Shown here: positions 1-16,225 of the stretch, in pieces
Layout of the letters: every line of letters begins with the position of its first letter
Position numbering within the stretch: position 1 is the first letter of the stretch
Source of the DNA: Silene noctiflora
Taxonomy: Eukaryota; Streptophyta; Magnoliopsida; Caryophyllales; Caryophyllaceae
Assembly (NCBI GenBank): GCA_009801015.1
Contig: VHZZ01000021.1
Span: forward strand, 454,326 to 518,325
Reading direction: 5' to 3'
Length of the DNA: 64,000 nt
Program-made: the position numbers and the translations under genes
Notes under the pieces: generated by a model
What the model saw: only the letters and a program-made list of their open reading frames with translations
Database searches by the model: none
What the model was told of the DNA's origin: nothing

Positions 1-2842
1 GTAAACAATTCAATGGAAGGGAGGAAGTAGTAAATAATACGAAATTTATACTCAAATGAAAGCATTTTTCGCAACAAATCCAAATATCTAAGTTTCTAAA
101 TGTTTTGCATTATACTTTTTTGTTAGATTTATAATCAAATTTTTTTTATGTAAAATACAGCTTTGATATTAAAAATATCTTTGTCGTAATCTTGGAAGAT
201 CTTATAATATACTTTCCTAAAATTAAAAAAGATGATGTGGACGCTCTAATATCGCTCGAAAAAAGTCTCTTTTAATAATATATATAGATTGATTAGTATT
301 ATTATATTATATTATATATTAGTATAGATAGAAAGAATCGATGCCACTAAGTGCGCGATTCGTTAGACAAAAAAAATCAAAACTTTTCTTGTAAACTTCC
401 TTTAAACAAAGGATAAAAAGTAAAAACCTAAATTATGTAATTAGGTATTGGGCCTGAATTGAAGTACTAATTTGGGCCTGTTTATAGCTTGTCTTACTAA
501 TTGCTTCCTTTGGATATAATTGTATTGGGCCTAACTTTCTTCATTTGTTCAATTTTCTTAAATCCAGACTCAAAATTTTCTTTTTCAACCCAAAACTTTG
601 TATATACGACTAGTCCAATAACCATAAGCTTAAATAAATAGATTGCTTAATAAATTTGTAGAAAAATAATTTGTTTTGATAATTTAAAAGTTTATATTGA
701 TAACTTGTATATTCAAAATATGTTGCTTTGTAGTTTTCATCAGAATAATATGTCGGGTTGTTAAAATAAAACAAAAATATAAACTAAATTAAATTTTATT
801 TTTAAACTTTTTTTTTGTCAGTCCTATAAGAAATTTGTTGATGAAAATAATATACTCCATGACCCGTAATTTTAAAAAAATAAAGCATATGCAAATTATA
901 AATTGGTAGAATAAAAATGATTTGGTTAGATCAAGCATAATATACAACTAATCTCTTTTAATTTTTCTCGAGATTATAGTATAAATATAATTAAATCATT
1001 AATAAAATATGAGACAAATAATAATTAAATCACAATAAAATATCAACATTTTCACACACTAAATATGATTTATGAGTATATTGATGGTTTTCGTCTACCA
1101 TAAAGGAAGACAAAGGTTAGGAAATTCCTTTCATAAAGGGACAAACCATCTTCATTAAAATTATGTTTTTTTTTTTTTTTTTTTCAGAAATTAAAATTAT
1201 GTTAAAGTCTCTCATTAATATTGTGTGCCACCAACCTAAGTCAGTAAGAGGTGATGGGGATGATTAGATGATATACAAAACAAACTATTTTTTTTTTTGG
1301 AATATGAGTTGACGTTATCGGGTGGCACCCAATCTCAGCGTCACCCTCTCACATGAAATAAGTGGGTTCTACGGTGAAAAGAGGAGTCGATAAACATGGC
1401 AATAGGATTAGCGATACTTAAGTTACTTGGGTACTTAATAGTTAATATATCAACTCTTAATCTTTTTTCGTTATCTAATTATTTCCCACTTGTCCGATTA
1501 TTTCTTACTTTTCCAATATTTTCTACTTTCTCTACTTCGCCAACACTTTTTCTTCCTCAATGAATAAGAAAATGACACTTTTTCATTAGGGGTTAAGTTG
1601 GTAAAAAAAAAAAAACATTACATGACAATCTTTTGCATTGGATTATTTGATTGAATGCTTAGGTTTTTATTAATTGGATTCGTCTCCTCTTTGATCTTTC
1701 TCATGACCTAGCTCAACATCTAGCCTTTTTTAACGGGTAACAGACTTGAAGTCCATATTGCTCTTAACAAAATTTAAACTTGAGGACCCTTGAGAATTTC
1801 ACTCGAGTTTCAACCATTAGGTTCCATCATTCCGCTCAATAATCTCCATAATTGTACGTTCTTAAAAGTTCTAATGGATTATCCATATTCGAAACGAATG
1901 AAACTAGATTTAACAAACGGGTCAACCCGGTTGATTTAGATTGGTCAGTTCCAGCCGAATCATTTTTGGATTAACAAAAATTCGAGTGGACAGGGTCATG
2001 TCGAATTCAGATCATTTTATGGTATATTATTATCAAGTTATTTACGAATAACAATCCGTTTGCACTTGCATAGTTGCAGCAATGAACATTGAAGTTGAGT
2101 CATATTGGGTCGAGTTAGTAGATCATTCCCGGTTCTCGATTCAGGTGTTTGGTCAAGCTACCCGATCAGGTCAATTTTACTGAATCTTGGTGAAACCAAA
2201 CTCTGATAATCAAACAAAATTTTATAAAGCTAAACAAGTAATCACATCTTAAAAATACAACAAATATATTGAAATTGAGTCATATTGTTTCTGGTTAATT
2301 TGGGTTTTTCGATCATGCGTGTGTAGCTGTGTACTCAGTTCATATGTCAGGTCGAGCTACTCGTTCGCGTTAAATTTTACCGGATCTTGGTGAGACCAAA
2401 CTTTGGCAATCAAATAAAAGTTCCGGCAAAACTTCGCCAAAATCTGAAAGAGACGGTCTCTAACTAGGTTATTGAGAGACCAAACTTCCGTACCCCTTTA
2501 TTTGTTTTCGTGACCCTTTTATTGTCGATCATTTTATTGTTGATCGTAGCATAGTAATTTCATACCTCTTAACATAATAAATGCTCCTACTTTATCATTC
2601 ATCAGTCATCATGATTTGTACTTATTTTATTACCTCTAATACAATTTTTTCTTAAAAGTCTAAAATAGTATCTCAATAAATTTATTGTGAGACCGTGTTT
2701 CAAGAGACTTACTCAATAAATTTATAGACTATAAACAAATAATCACATCTTAAAAAATGTTCCTTTTTTTTATGATACATTAACATTAGGAATTTAATTA
2801 GAAAATCACGAAAATTCAAAAATCCATGAATTACAAAAAATA
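1..2842. other. AT-rich intergenic DNA
   Basis: No coding region can be supported here: reading frames are short and close quickly. The stretch is AT-rich with homopolymer runs, for example a T run near 1167-1184. The only structure seen is the 180-bp direct duplication at 2088-2430. Confidence 0.6.
2088..2430. repeat. Two-copy tandem duplication, period about 180 bp
   Basis: Copy A starts at 2088 (attgaagttgagtcatattg) and copy B at 2268 (attgaaattgagtcatattg). Both continue with matching blocks such as a caggt-tcgagctac-like segment, tttactgaatcttggtga versus tttaccggatcttggtga, and ccaaactytg. Divergence is substantial, so the duplication is not recent. No gene is associated with it. Confidence 0.6.
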
Positions 2843-2992
2843 GGGATTTGTTTGGTTGCCCATTTTTTGACAAAATGTGTGTAGGCAACTAAACAGATTT
2901 GCTAAAATCACATGAATTTTATGTGGGAGTTTAATTCCCATGAATTTGGTATTCCGGTGGAGTTAGATTCCAACGGACAATCAAACGAACGC
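2843..2992. mobile_element. Degenerate Tourist-like MITE remnant
   Basis: The left side carries gggatttgtttggttgcc and the right side caatcaaacgaacgct. These resemble the inverted ends of the better preserved elements at 51670-51963 and 58544-58860, and the interior also shares the catgaatt-type words. The ends are diverged and no clean target duplication is visible. Confidence 0.35.
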
Positions 2993-3005
2993 TAAAATAC
3001 CCATT

Positions 3006-3203
3006 CAAAGCGTCTTGCTTGTGACAAACACTATCCGTCACAAGTTGAAGACGGATAGCGTCCCTCTCACAATAAAGCAAGTGGAAGGACAAGTGGGTGG
3101 AAAATGGAGCATCCATATTTGGTGCCACTTGCCCACTTGCATATTGTGAGAGGATCGCTATCCGTCTTCAGCTTGTGACGGATATCTGCAATGAGAATTT
3201 GTG
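3006..3203 (+). mobile_element. Foldback MITE, family A, copy 1
   Basis: The element starts caaagcgtcttgcttgtgac and ends caatgagaatttgtg. Inside are long inverted arms (about 40 bp) built on gaagacggatagcgtccctc and its complement, around a core containing aagtgg and aaaatggagca. Seven further copies lie at 16895, 18176, 20475, 24449, 55105, 56944 and 61093. There is no coding capacity, so it must have been moved by enzymes encoded elsewhere. Confidence 0.75.
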
Positions 3204-4083
3204 ATACCCATATATCTCTTGCTAAGCTGCAATTAGTAAGTGTAAGTCCTACTTTTGTCAGCATTGCTTTGATCTCCAGTCTTTTTCAGCATCACTCTTT
3301 TCTTTTGACTCCTTCCTTCAAACATTCTTCTCTATATTTCCCTCTTTTCTCACTTCTCTAAACATTTTCAAAGTTTCAAACTTTGAATTTCTTCCTTTTG
3401 TTTTCTTGGGTTTTTACCCAAAACCCTTTGTTTTCTTTAGCTTAATTTAGTTCAATTTTTAGGTATGTTTCTTCAACTTTTACATTTTTATTTACTTTAT
3501 TGTTGAAATTCACCTCATTATTGTGTTTATTTGGGTTGTTGGGGTGAAAATTTTGAACTCTGAGGTATTAAGTTTGTGGGATTTTTTGAAATTTGCTGAT
3601 TTCTCAAGTATAACAGTGATTATTGTGTAAGACCGTTTTAGAATGTGAGACGGTACTCATTTAATGATAGTAACAAATGGGTGTAAAGTGTAATAAGTTA
3701 AAGAACCGTCTTACACTGTGAGACGGTCAGCATTATCCTCTCTTAAATATTATTTTAGCTTATAATAGGCATGATACTTATTATTTAAAGTTTTGATCTT
3801 TGAGGTCCTAGCTTGTGGAATGTTTTAGTAACAGTGTGAGACCGAGACCGTCTTATTCTATAATTTGGGCTATTGAAGTTGCATCCTTTCAAACATTAGA
3901 GCATAATGCTGTGATTGTTTGGTGTTTTGAAGAAAAAGTTTGGAGCTGTGAGCATTTTGTTGTGGATTGTTCACTCAATTTCTGCTGTTTTGAGATTATG
4001 TTTTCTGGGTTTAATTTGTTCTTGTATGTTGCATTTTAAGGATTTTTTTCCATAAAGTTAGGCTTTATGTATTTAAGTAATTA

Positions 4084-4181
4084 TTAAGTACCATGTTTTC
4101 ACCTCAAATTACCATGTTTAACTTGTTCTTGTATGTTGCTTTGTGTATTTAAGTAATTTGAGGTGAAAATATGGTACTTAA
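4084..4181. repeat. Short inverted repeat (28-bp arms)
   Basis: ttaagtaccatgttttcacc near 4084 is complementary to ggtgaaaatatggtacttaa near 4162, with about 40 bp of loop. A second short direct repeat (acttgttcttgtatgttgc) links the loop to 4015-4035. It lies in the presumed NEK leader intron. Confidence 0.6.
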
Positions 4182-4218
4182 GTGGATTATGTAGATTATA
4201 TTCATGTGTTTTGTCTAT

Positions 4219-4376
4219 CTTACTCTGACTCGTCTCCCAAGTATCGGAAACAACATGCTGTTAGAGTATTGGATACGACTATTTTGTGCAAACTTTTCAA
4301 TTTTTTGTGTCGTATTGGACACAATACCATTGGATAGGTCACACTGTAGTTAAGTGAAGTGTCGGAGTAACATAGG
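4219..4376. mobile_element. CTCCGAC-ended MITE, family B, copy 1
   Basis: The left end cttactctgactcg and right end gtgaagtgtcggagtaacat are imperfect inverted complements. The interior carries paired gtatcgga / gtcgtattggac blocks. Related copies lie at 5637, 19220 (a long hairpin version), 22567, 25266 and 62368. No coding capacity. Confidence 0.55.
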
Positions 4377-5036
4377 TTTTTGTTGCTATCCCTATATGAT
4401 AAGAGCATACAGGGCTAGAGGCTACTTCTTATCTTTTTGTATCTTGTACATTTGTGGCATGGGAATCTCAAATAGTGAAAGAAAATGGAAGTGTAACTCC
4501 TTTTAGGTTGGGTGGGAAATAATTTTTGTTGGATTGTTAGAAGGATGGTAAAATAATATTTCAGTGACACTTTCACTTTGTGGGGATAAGTTTTTCCTAA
4601 CTATGCTTGTCTGGCATGGGTAAAAGCAACCCTTTTTGTAGAAAACCTAGTTAATGTTTGGATTTAATGTGATTGTTTTGCTTGAATTTATGCATAGTGT
4701 ATTAGTGTAGATAACTATTTTTGAGGGTTTGGTCTGGTTTCTTATTGTTTGTTCAACCACTTCAACAAAACCCGGTGAAATGCCTTAAAATCTGTAAATT
4801 TCGGAAACTAGTCTAGACCGGTTTTCTGTTTGTTGTGTATCCAATATCTTACAGATAACCAAAATGAAGAGTTGAGCTTTCTGATATGATTTCAGTCTGC
4901 TTATTACCTTTCTAGGTACTGCGTGCGTCACACCGCCATCGCTACTATTTATGTTAATCGTGTGTTCCTTGTTATTATTAGGATTAGGATTAAAATACTT
5001 TTCTGAAGACATTACTAAGAGGTACTAGTAGCTGAA

Positions 5037-9062
<4,026 letters not shown>

Positions 9063-9548
9063 CCACGTAGCCACCATACTGACTGACGTAACTGACTGCC
9101 AAGCTGACAAACTGTTTTTCTCTATTCCACTAGCAGTACCGTGTATTGATCTTATTAGTTTCGGATGGCATAGGTTGTAACCTTTCAGGTAGGTGAGTTT
9201 GTGCTCGGCCTGAACCCAGAAGGCAGGGAGCGATAATTAGCAAATATAGTCTAAGGTTGTACACCGTTCCTAAGGTACGATCAATGGTTAGATTATTGGC
9301 AGATTGTAGCATCTTGCATTGCAAATGAAACTTTTGTAATTTGTAAAATGATGATCTAACAGGCTGCTTAAGATGTGGAATTCAAGTCAATGAGTTTGCA
9401 AGGAGCTAATCTAAATGGCTTCTAAACACAAAACAACTCATTTACATAGATTTGCTCAAAATTGCCCAATTCATGGCAACACAACACCTATTTGTCATTA
9501 TCATTTACAGGATTTGAACCTAGGTCATGAATATTATCTCTCAGGAGC
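9063..9548 (+). other. NEK 3' UTR and short intergenic spacer
   Basis: The 3' UTR of the NEK gene probably runs to about 9350, where T-rich and aatttgtaaaatg-type sequence could serve polyadenylation. The rest shows no gene. Confidence 0.4.
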
Positions 9549-9839
9549 TTGAACCGTAACCGAATTGAACGTACACTAAACCTAAATGACCTGACCTGTC
9601 TCAAACGTTTACTGAACCATTATCCGAGACAAGGACGTAGTCCCTGGAGTTTAGTTGCGGAGGTTGTCCGTGAGCTCCTTGATCTATTCGAAGAAGATCG
9701 TTGTTGTCACGTTAAGCGGGGTGGCAATACCGTTGCCCATTATAGTGCTCGAATGTGTAGAAATGTCGGGGAAAACTTCATATGTACTGATATGTTTCCG
9801 CAAGTCATTATAGACTTGGCGGAGTTTGATATGAAATAA
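9549..9839 (+). mobile_element. Fragment of an RNase H-like (RVT_3) domain, probably from a LINE
   Basis: The 96-residue frame includes GRSPWSLVAEVVRELLDLFEE followed by HVKRGGNTVAHYSAR. This matches the C-terminal signature of plant RVT_3/RNase H domains (R-x-x-N-x-V-A-H-x-x-A-R). Such domains close many plant non-LTR retrotransposons and also occur as stand-alone host fragments. The N-terminal catalytic part is missing, there is no intact upstream reverse transcriptase, and the piece lies 190 bp before the next gene. It reads as a dead fragment, but a small expressed exon cannot be excluded. Confidence 0.45.
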
Positions 9840-10029
9840 AAAGCCCCGCCCCCGTTTAATCTCAAAAAACTTGTAATAACAGATTCAAAAATAACCCAAA
9901 CTCAAAATAACCGACCTGAAACGATTGACCCGTTTGCCCACGTCTAATACAACAGTACTGATTTGGCGCAAAGTTACGAATGAAAAAGGTTCAAGGTTAG
10001 TACCAAAACCTTGAAAACGCCATAGGAAC

Positions 10030-13000
10030 ATGGATGAGGAAGCAAGAGAGATAATAGAGCCATACAATCTTCCCTACTCCGATCTGATCTCTCTTTCGTC
10101 GTCGTCGTCTTTGTTGTCGTCCGATGAAATCCAACGGCTGGAGATTATTTCAATGGCGGTGATGGAAGCCCTAGGACCTACCGGTCCCGGACTCCTCGCT
10201 ATCATTGACGTACCAAACGCCGTCGTTTTGAGGAATACGCTGCTCCCTCTCGCACGCGATCTCGCTCTTCTCCCTTCTGACTTACGCAATCGTATTCTTA
10301 TGGTAATTTCTTTCGCCCTTTGCAATGTCATTGATTGTTTATGTTGCGTTCATTTAATTGTTGTAATTATGTTGAATTTTTTTGATGTAATTTTTTTGAT
10401 TAAATTATTAATGGAATTTATCTGTTTGTGGTGTTTTGTTCGTGTCAAATTGAACTAATTGTTGTAATTATGTTGAATTTTGTTGCCGTGAGCATTTGAA
10501 GGTTTTATAGGATTTCGATTTGGCTATCGAAATCACCTGTTTGCGGTGTTTTGTTCGTGTTGAGTAGAAGTAATTGATGTTATTATGTTGAATTTTGTTG
10601 ATTTGGTTTGTGTAATTGAGCATTTGAATGATCGCACATGGGCCTGGCCGTGCCCTTCAAGGAGGAGAGAGTGTCCACTTTACAAGTTAGGTTCCATCCA
10701 AAGCCAATTGGCAATGGGTGAGAGTGTCCACTTTACAAGTCGAAGGAGGTTCCATCCCAAAACCAATTGGCAATGGGTGGAGTAGCTCCTTGGTTATAAA
10801 GTAGATTATACTTCTCCTCTTCTCCGATGTGGGAGACCTACATGTGATTCTTCACATTATTGTGTTGAATTTTGTTGTTGTGAATTGTGTAATTGAGCAT
10901 TGAAGGTTTTAATTGATTCCGATTGATATGTGAAATTCATGCGTTTGTGGCGTTGAGTTGAAGTAACTGTGGTTATTGTGTTGAATTATATTGGGATTTG
11001 TGTTATTGAGCATTTGGAGGTTACATATTATTTTGATTTAGGTATGGAATTCATCTGTACGTGGTGTTTTGTAAGTGTTAAGTTGAAGTAATTGCTGTTA
11101 TCGTGATGCATTTTGTTGCTGTGGTTTGTGTAAATTGAGCATATGATTGGACTTGGATTAAGACTTTATCTGTTCGTGGTGTTTTCTTCGTGTTGAGTTG
11201 AAGTAATTGTTGTTATTGGGTTGAATTTGTTGTTGTGAATTTGTGATTTGTATACTTGAGCATTTGAAGGTATTATGATTTTGAGTTGGCAATCAAATTT
11301 ATCTGTTTGCGGTGTTTTGTTCATGTTGACTTCAAGTAATTGTTGTTATTGTGATGAATTTTTGTTGCCGTGGTTTCTGTAACTCAACATCTGAAATTTT
11401 TTGTATGATTTTGATTTATCTGTGATATTCATGTGTTCTTGGTGTTTTGTGCACGTTGAGTTGATGTAATTGTGGTTAGGCGCTGAATTTTGTTGCTTAG
11501 GAGCATTTGAAGGTTCTTATATGACTATGATTATCTACGGAATTTATCTGTCTGTGGTAATGTGTGAATTTATCTGTATGGATTAGCTTATTGATTGTAG
11601 CATGTTTTGTTTTCACTTGAATGTCAAGGCTTTATTGTTAAGATACGAAAGTTTCATATGATTTAGATTATCAATGAAATTCTTTTGTTCGTGGCGTTGT
11701 ACGAATTTCTCTATTCGTTTTAGTTTATTGATTGTCGCATATTTTGGAATTACTTGAATGTTTTATGGTTTATAGTTGAGGATTTGAAGGCTTCATATGA
11801 TTCTGATTATCTATTAATGTCACCGGCTCGTGGTTTTGTGTGGTTCTCTCTAATCAGTTTAGCTTGCCGAATTTCCAATTTTTCAAAATTGCTTAATGTT
11901 GTAATCGTTTTAGTTTTTAGCGACTGTGGATTTTATTTTAGTCATAGGTGTTTGATTAAAATTAAGGTTTCAGTGAGGTTATTTACTACTTAATCATAGT
12001 TTCAGTTCAGTAAAGATAAAGATGGAGCTTGGGTACTCCTGGCTCTTTATTTGCCTTAGGTACAGTTGACACTGAGACTTGGATTCAGAGATTTGAACCA
12101 TTTTAACACGAGTTTCGATAACACTGAGTCACTGAGATGATTGTTTTCTTGTGCCGTGTCTAGATCTCTTATGTTCTTGGGAAAAAAAAAAAATCATAAT
12201 TGCTAGTCTCTTTGGTTACTGAGTCTTGGTTGTCTTGTGTTATATTGATGTGGTTAAGTCATGTCATCGTTATGGGTTATTAGTACTATCTGAATTCTTG
12301 CAGTGATTAGGTTGTTGAATTTGTAGTTGTATCTTGTATGTTCATGCTTCACACTGGCTGCCAGTCGTTACATGTAAGTTTTGATTGATGTGAAGGGGTG
12401 AAATATTGCAGGCTCAAGGCTTAGGTAGCGATGTTCCATTGAAAAACCTTGATAGGTGTGTGTCATCTTTTGCGATGCAATTGAAGTATGGTGATGTTCT
12501 TGTTCCGAGTAAACCAACCTCTGTCAATTTTGATTTCCCTGTTAAAGATGATGGATTTTCGGAGAAGTTAAATCATCACTTCATGGATTTGAGTGGTAGC
12601 TTTAGGGAGCTTGGTTTATGTATGATGGACATGGGCCTTCGTGTTGCACGGATTTGTGACAAGGCTATTGGTGGAAGGGAATTGGAGAAAAGTTTATTAG
12701 AATCAGGAACTGCAAAGGGTCGTCTCATTCACTATCATTCTTGTCTTGACACTCGCATTATTAAAGAATATGCGGGAAAAAGTGGTTATAGAAAAAGACA
12801 ACCTAAATCGAAGAACGGGATTTTGCTCAACTCTAAGGATATGAAAAGCTCCAAGACTAGTGAGCTAATTCAGATAAAAGGTGGTGCTGGAAGGGCATGT
12901 GAGAAGGTTCCTGAACTTTGGCAACAGTGGCATTATGACTATGGTACTTTCACTGTACTTACTAGTCCTATGTTCACTACACCAAAACTTAGCCGGGATG

Positions 13001-13497
13001 AAGATGAGGAAGATGGTTCTATGAACTTCGGAGGACTGGAATGCCCCTCACCCAGTGGCCATACCTACTTGCAGATTATTCATCCTAACAAAGATAATAT
13101 CTGCATTGTGAAGGTCCCGCCCGAGAGTTTCATTCTTCAGGTAGGAGAGTCGGCCAACATATTGTCAAGAAATAAGCTCCAGTCAACTCTTCACTCGGTT
13201 CTGCGACCGGTTGAGCTCGAAAGCCTAAGCAGAGAAACTTTTGTTGTATTTTTGCATCCAGCATGGAACAAGGCTTTTGATCTTTCAGAGTACCCAACGG
13301 AGGAGTTAACTTCGAATTGTCATCAGGAACAGAATTTCGGAGGCGATAAAGAGGGGGTGAAGAAGCTTAAAGAAGAGATACATAAGATTATTCCACCCCT
13401 TTCTTCACGGCTAAAGGATGGGATGACCTTTGCTGAATTTTCCCGTGAAACCACCAAGCAGTATTATGGCGGTAATGGCTTTCAAGCAAACAGATAA
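10030..13497 (+). CDS. 2-oxoglutarate/Fe(II)-dependent oxygenase-like protein, 2 exons
   Basis: Exon 1 (10030-10302) and exon 2 (12412-13497) join in phase 0 across a 2.1-kb intron to give about 452 residues. Exon 1 encodes MDEEAREIIEPYNLPYSDLI and a conserved alanine/leucine-rich block including ALGPTGPGLLAI. Exon 2 carries the iron-binding motif HYDYGTFTVL (His265, Asp267), a distal histidine in LHSVLRP (His352) and a downstream arginine in SRETF (Arg365) that could hold 2-oxoglutarate. The fold class is clear and the metal triad looks complete, so it may be an active dioxygenase, but the substrate is unknown. It matches my recollection of the single-copy family represented by At3g63290. 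The intron is filled with a tandem repeat and an LTR-like insertion. Confidence 0.85.
10430..11560 (+). repeat. Degenerate tandem repeat, about 128-bp unit, inside the oxygenase intron
   Basis: The words gtgttttgttcgtgttgag, gttgaagtaattg, gttgaattttgttg and gagcatttgaagg recur in the same order every 120-133 bp, about eight or nine times. Units are diverged by substitutions and small indels, so the array is old. One unit is interrupted by the insertion at 10629-10856. The array makes up most of the intron. Confidence 0.8.
10629..10856 (+). mobile_element. Solo-LTR-like fossil (TRIM-sized)
   Basis: This block of about 228 bp interrupts the intron repeat. It begins TG and ends CA, has a TATA-like ggttataaagtag, and has the ccgatgtgggag-type word common in plant LTRs. 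A segment of about 55 bp (gagagtgtccactttacaag through ccaattggcaatgggt) is present twice in direct order. No internal retroelement region and no exact target duplication are seen. It is younger than the repeat array it splits. Confidence 0.4.
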
Positions 13498-16225
13498 AAG
13501 CATTGTCTCCCTTGTTTTGATCTAGGACTTCGCCTTGTTATATGCATTCAGCCTAGTTGCTATAATGCTGAAGACGAATTACTCAGTAACATATTCTTCT
13601 TTCTGAGGCTCGGGTGAAAGTTATTATATTGGAATATTCACTTGTATAAAAAAATGGTTTATCATCTAGCATCCAGAGCAATCTCTCTTGCAACTTCGTA
13701 AAGGTAATTATTCTCCTTTAGGTTAGCGATTCATTAGTTTGTAGCTATCGTTTATCTTATTAATCGATGATGCTTAATCATTTGGTGATTGTACAACATG
13801 TACTCTGCTGTAATGTACCCTTCTGCTTGTTTTTTTTTGTACTGCTTCACTGCAATTATGCTTACATTATGTCGTGGAAGTAGCAAACCTTTCTGCATCT
13901 AACAAATTCAGCTTGCTTTCGTAGTACACCTCCATATTAATAATGAAACATTATGACCGGGAACAGTTTAATGCCACGAATAATGTATAAGGTGTTTTGC
14001 AGTTGCACTCATCTCTTTTAACATGCATATTCCTTCCTTATCTTTGTTTTCGAGATAAAAATTGTATATTTTTATGTATACTTTTGGTTACTTAATTGCT
14101 TAATCTTGTGACCACCTCAGTTTCCTGGTAATCCTGGATAATTTTTTATTGACTCTCCAATCTCCATGGTATTTGGCAGGGCTGATGATATGAAATGAGT
14201 TGTTACATTGAAACCTTACTTATCCTACATGAATTATACTCCGTATTGACTTTTGAGGTATGGTTTAATCTCTCATGAATTTAAAGTTTGAAGTTGTTTT
14301 CGTTGCATCACTGATGTTATGTTGTCATATAGTCATATGATTGTAATTTGGAGATTTTGGACTTTGAATATTGAGTTTTCAATCCTGTGTAACTGGAACC
14401 AAATCCTTACAGATCTTTTTTTTTTTTCCGTTCTCTTTTTCTATATGCTATCGTAGCGAAACTGTAGAGAGCGGTAACTAGGTAAGGCACAGAGTCAACT
14501 TGGGTAGAAAGATAACATCTTCAAATCCCATCACCTTTTTGATCAAATCCCATCACCTTTTTGATCAAATCCCATCAAGACCATCACCTTATTTCTTTGG
14601 AGTTAGGAGCTATATGATGTTGTAGTAAAACTGTACAGAACTGTTGTTTATCTTGCCTTCATGTTACTTTGATACTTCCCGAGTTCCTGTTACCTCGCGT
14701 ATATCCATCTGACATTTGATACTCGATACTCGATACTTGATACTCGAACATTTAGGTAGACACTCCCCTCATCTTAAACAAAAATGAAAATAAAAAAAGA
14801 CTTCTTTATAAAATAGCCGAGTGTGACACTTGTACGCACCTGGGTCTAATACTTCTAGGCTCTAGCTGAGTGTGAGAGTGAGATAGATCCGCCTAAAGTC
14901 CCAAGTAATCTTACATTGAACAATTTACAGCAATTCGATAGTGTTCTATTTTACATTTTGAGTGTTAGTACAGCTTTCAGGTCTGAATCATGTGGAAGTT
15001 AGAGATCCACTCAAAAAAATCTTTTGTAATTTTACCCTGAATTGCTTTTCAGAGACAAAATAATTGAAACTGTTAAAGATGAATGTTTTTATTCTTGCTG
15101 TAGCTTAGTACAGAAAAAAGGTGAAAACTATATATTGATTCATCTTATGTGGATTCTTCAATGTATTCCCCCCTAAGCTGCCTTGTATTTCGCTGCTTGT
15201 TTTTTCGCCTCAAAGGTTAACTGAGAGTTTAAATAAGGTAGCTTGCTGATGGAAAAACTTGTAGGCAGTACTCCCTATTTTTGACTCTGAATTTTCTCAT
15301 TCATTCACTTCAATGGGTGGTTCCTATCCAAAATACAAGCATGCATCCATCATTCTCTTATAATCTGATAATTATAGTTGTCTCGTTTTACAGCTCTAAT
15401 ATGGGTGTTAGTTTGGAAAACCGTTTAGTGGGCCATTTTAGACATTCTTGTAGGACATTTTTGCTTTGCGGTGCAGAATCGTGTCTACGCACTCTACCAA
15501 ACCCATCGTCTGGGAGAACAGAAAACTCAGACGAGGCATGAAATGTGCGTGCACTACTCTGGCACGAGTGGTGTCTTTGCTTACGACTGGCAAGTGCTAG
15601 ACACGACTATTTTAGTGAAAAAGTGTCGTGTTTTTAAGAAGTGTTGGAGGACCGTGTCTTATCGGAAGGTTGGACTCTCGACACACACAAAGTGAAGTAT
15701 CGAGAACTCCATACTCGATCACCAATTCATTGTTCCGAGAATCCGAGAAGAATTCCTTATTGAAAAGGAGAGGTGTCCTTAACTTTACCCTAATATAGAC
15801 AAAGGGAATAAAGGGTGTTTTTACCCCTTGAACAAAGTCGGGAAGATAGCGAAATAACTAGGGTTAATTAGAAGAGTTTTGAGAAAGAGAGGTCCTTTTG
15901 TTGGGTCATGGTTGTCTATAAGTGGGGAGAGGAACAAGGAGATGAATGATGATGACGTCTTATAATTACCAAGGCATGAAAAAGAGCAAAGAGCACGCTT
16001 TTTTCAGGCTTTTAATATTGAATTCCCAAAGTTTTTTGAGACCAAAATTGTTGTCTTGATCTGGAGAATGAATTGTCTTTATTTTGTGTCAGTTCTAAGA
16101 TGTTGCCATTACCTGAAAGAATTTAGACACCGATCTAATGTTGTCACCCTCTACCAGTTCTATTCTTAGCAAAGTAATGATTGTGGAAATTAGGTGGGTT
16201 ATTTATTAACTTCAATAGGTCAATT
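13498..16225. other. Oxygenase 3' UTR and intergenic DNA
   Basis: No further coding region is supported. The 3' UTR of the oxygenase gene probably occupies the first few hundred bases. The spacer holds a small tandem repeat (14521-14578), gatactcgatac-type simple repeats near 14715-14745, and a Stowaway-like ctccctatttttgac word near 15274. Confidence 0.5.
14521..14578 (+). repeat. 22-bp tandem repeat, about 2.6 copies
   Basis: The unit tcaaatcccatcaccttttt (plus ga) starts at 14521 and 14543, with a partial third copy at 14565. The first two copies are identical, which suggests recent slippage. Confidence 0.85.

Larger units (their letters stand above)
3204..5036 (+). promoter_or_regulatory. 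Probable promoter, 5' UTR exon and leader intron of the NEK gene
   Basis: A pyrimidine-rich stretch (about 3290-3460), typical of a plant 5' UTR, is followed by a possible donor (aggtatgttt, about 3462). A possible acceptor (gtactagtag) lies just before the ATG at 5037. This suggests a non-coding first exon and a leader intron of about 1.5 kb. Transcript data would be needed to fix the ends. The intron carries the inverted repeat at 4084-4181 and a mobile element at 4219-4376. Confidence 0.4.

Noticed and set aside
10629-10856. Cassandra-type TRIM LTR with an embedded 5S rRNA sequence
   Set aside because: The size and ends are LTR-like, but the 5S-derived conserved words are not present, so no family name is given.
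12406-12411. Separate gene starting at 12406
   Set aside because: The bases before 12412 are the intron acceptor (ttgcag). The frame is exon 2 of the oxygenase gene.
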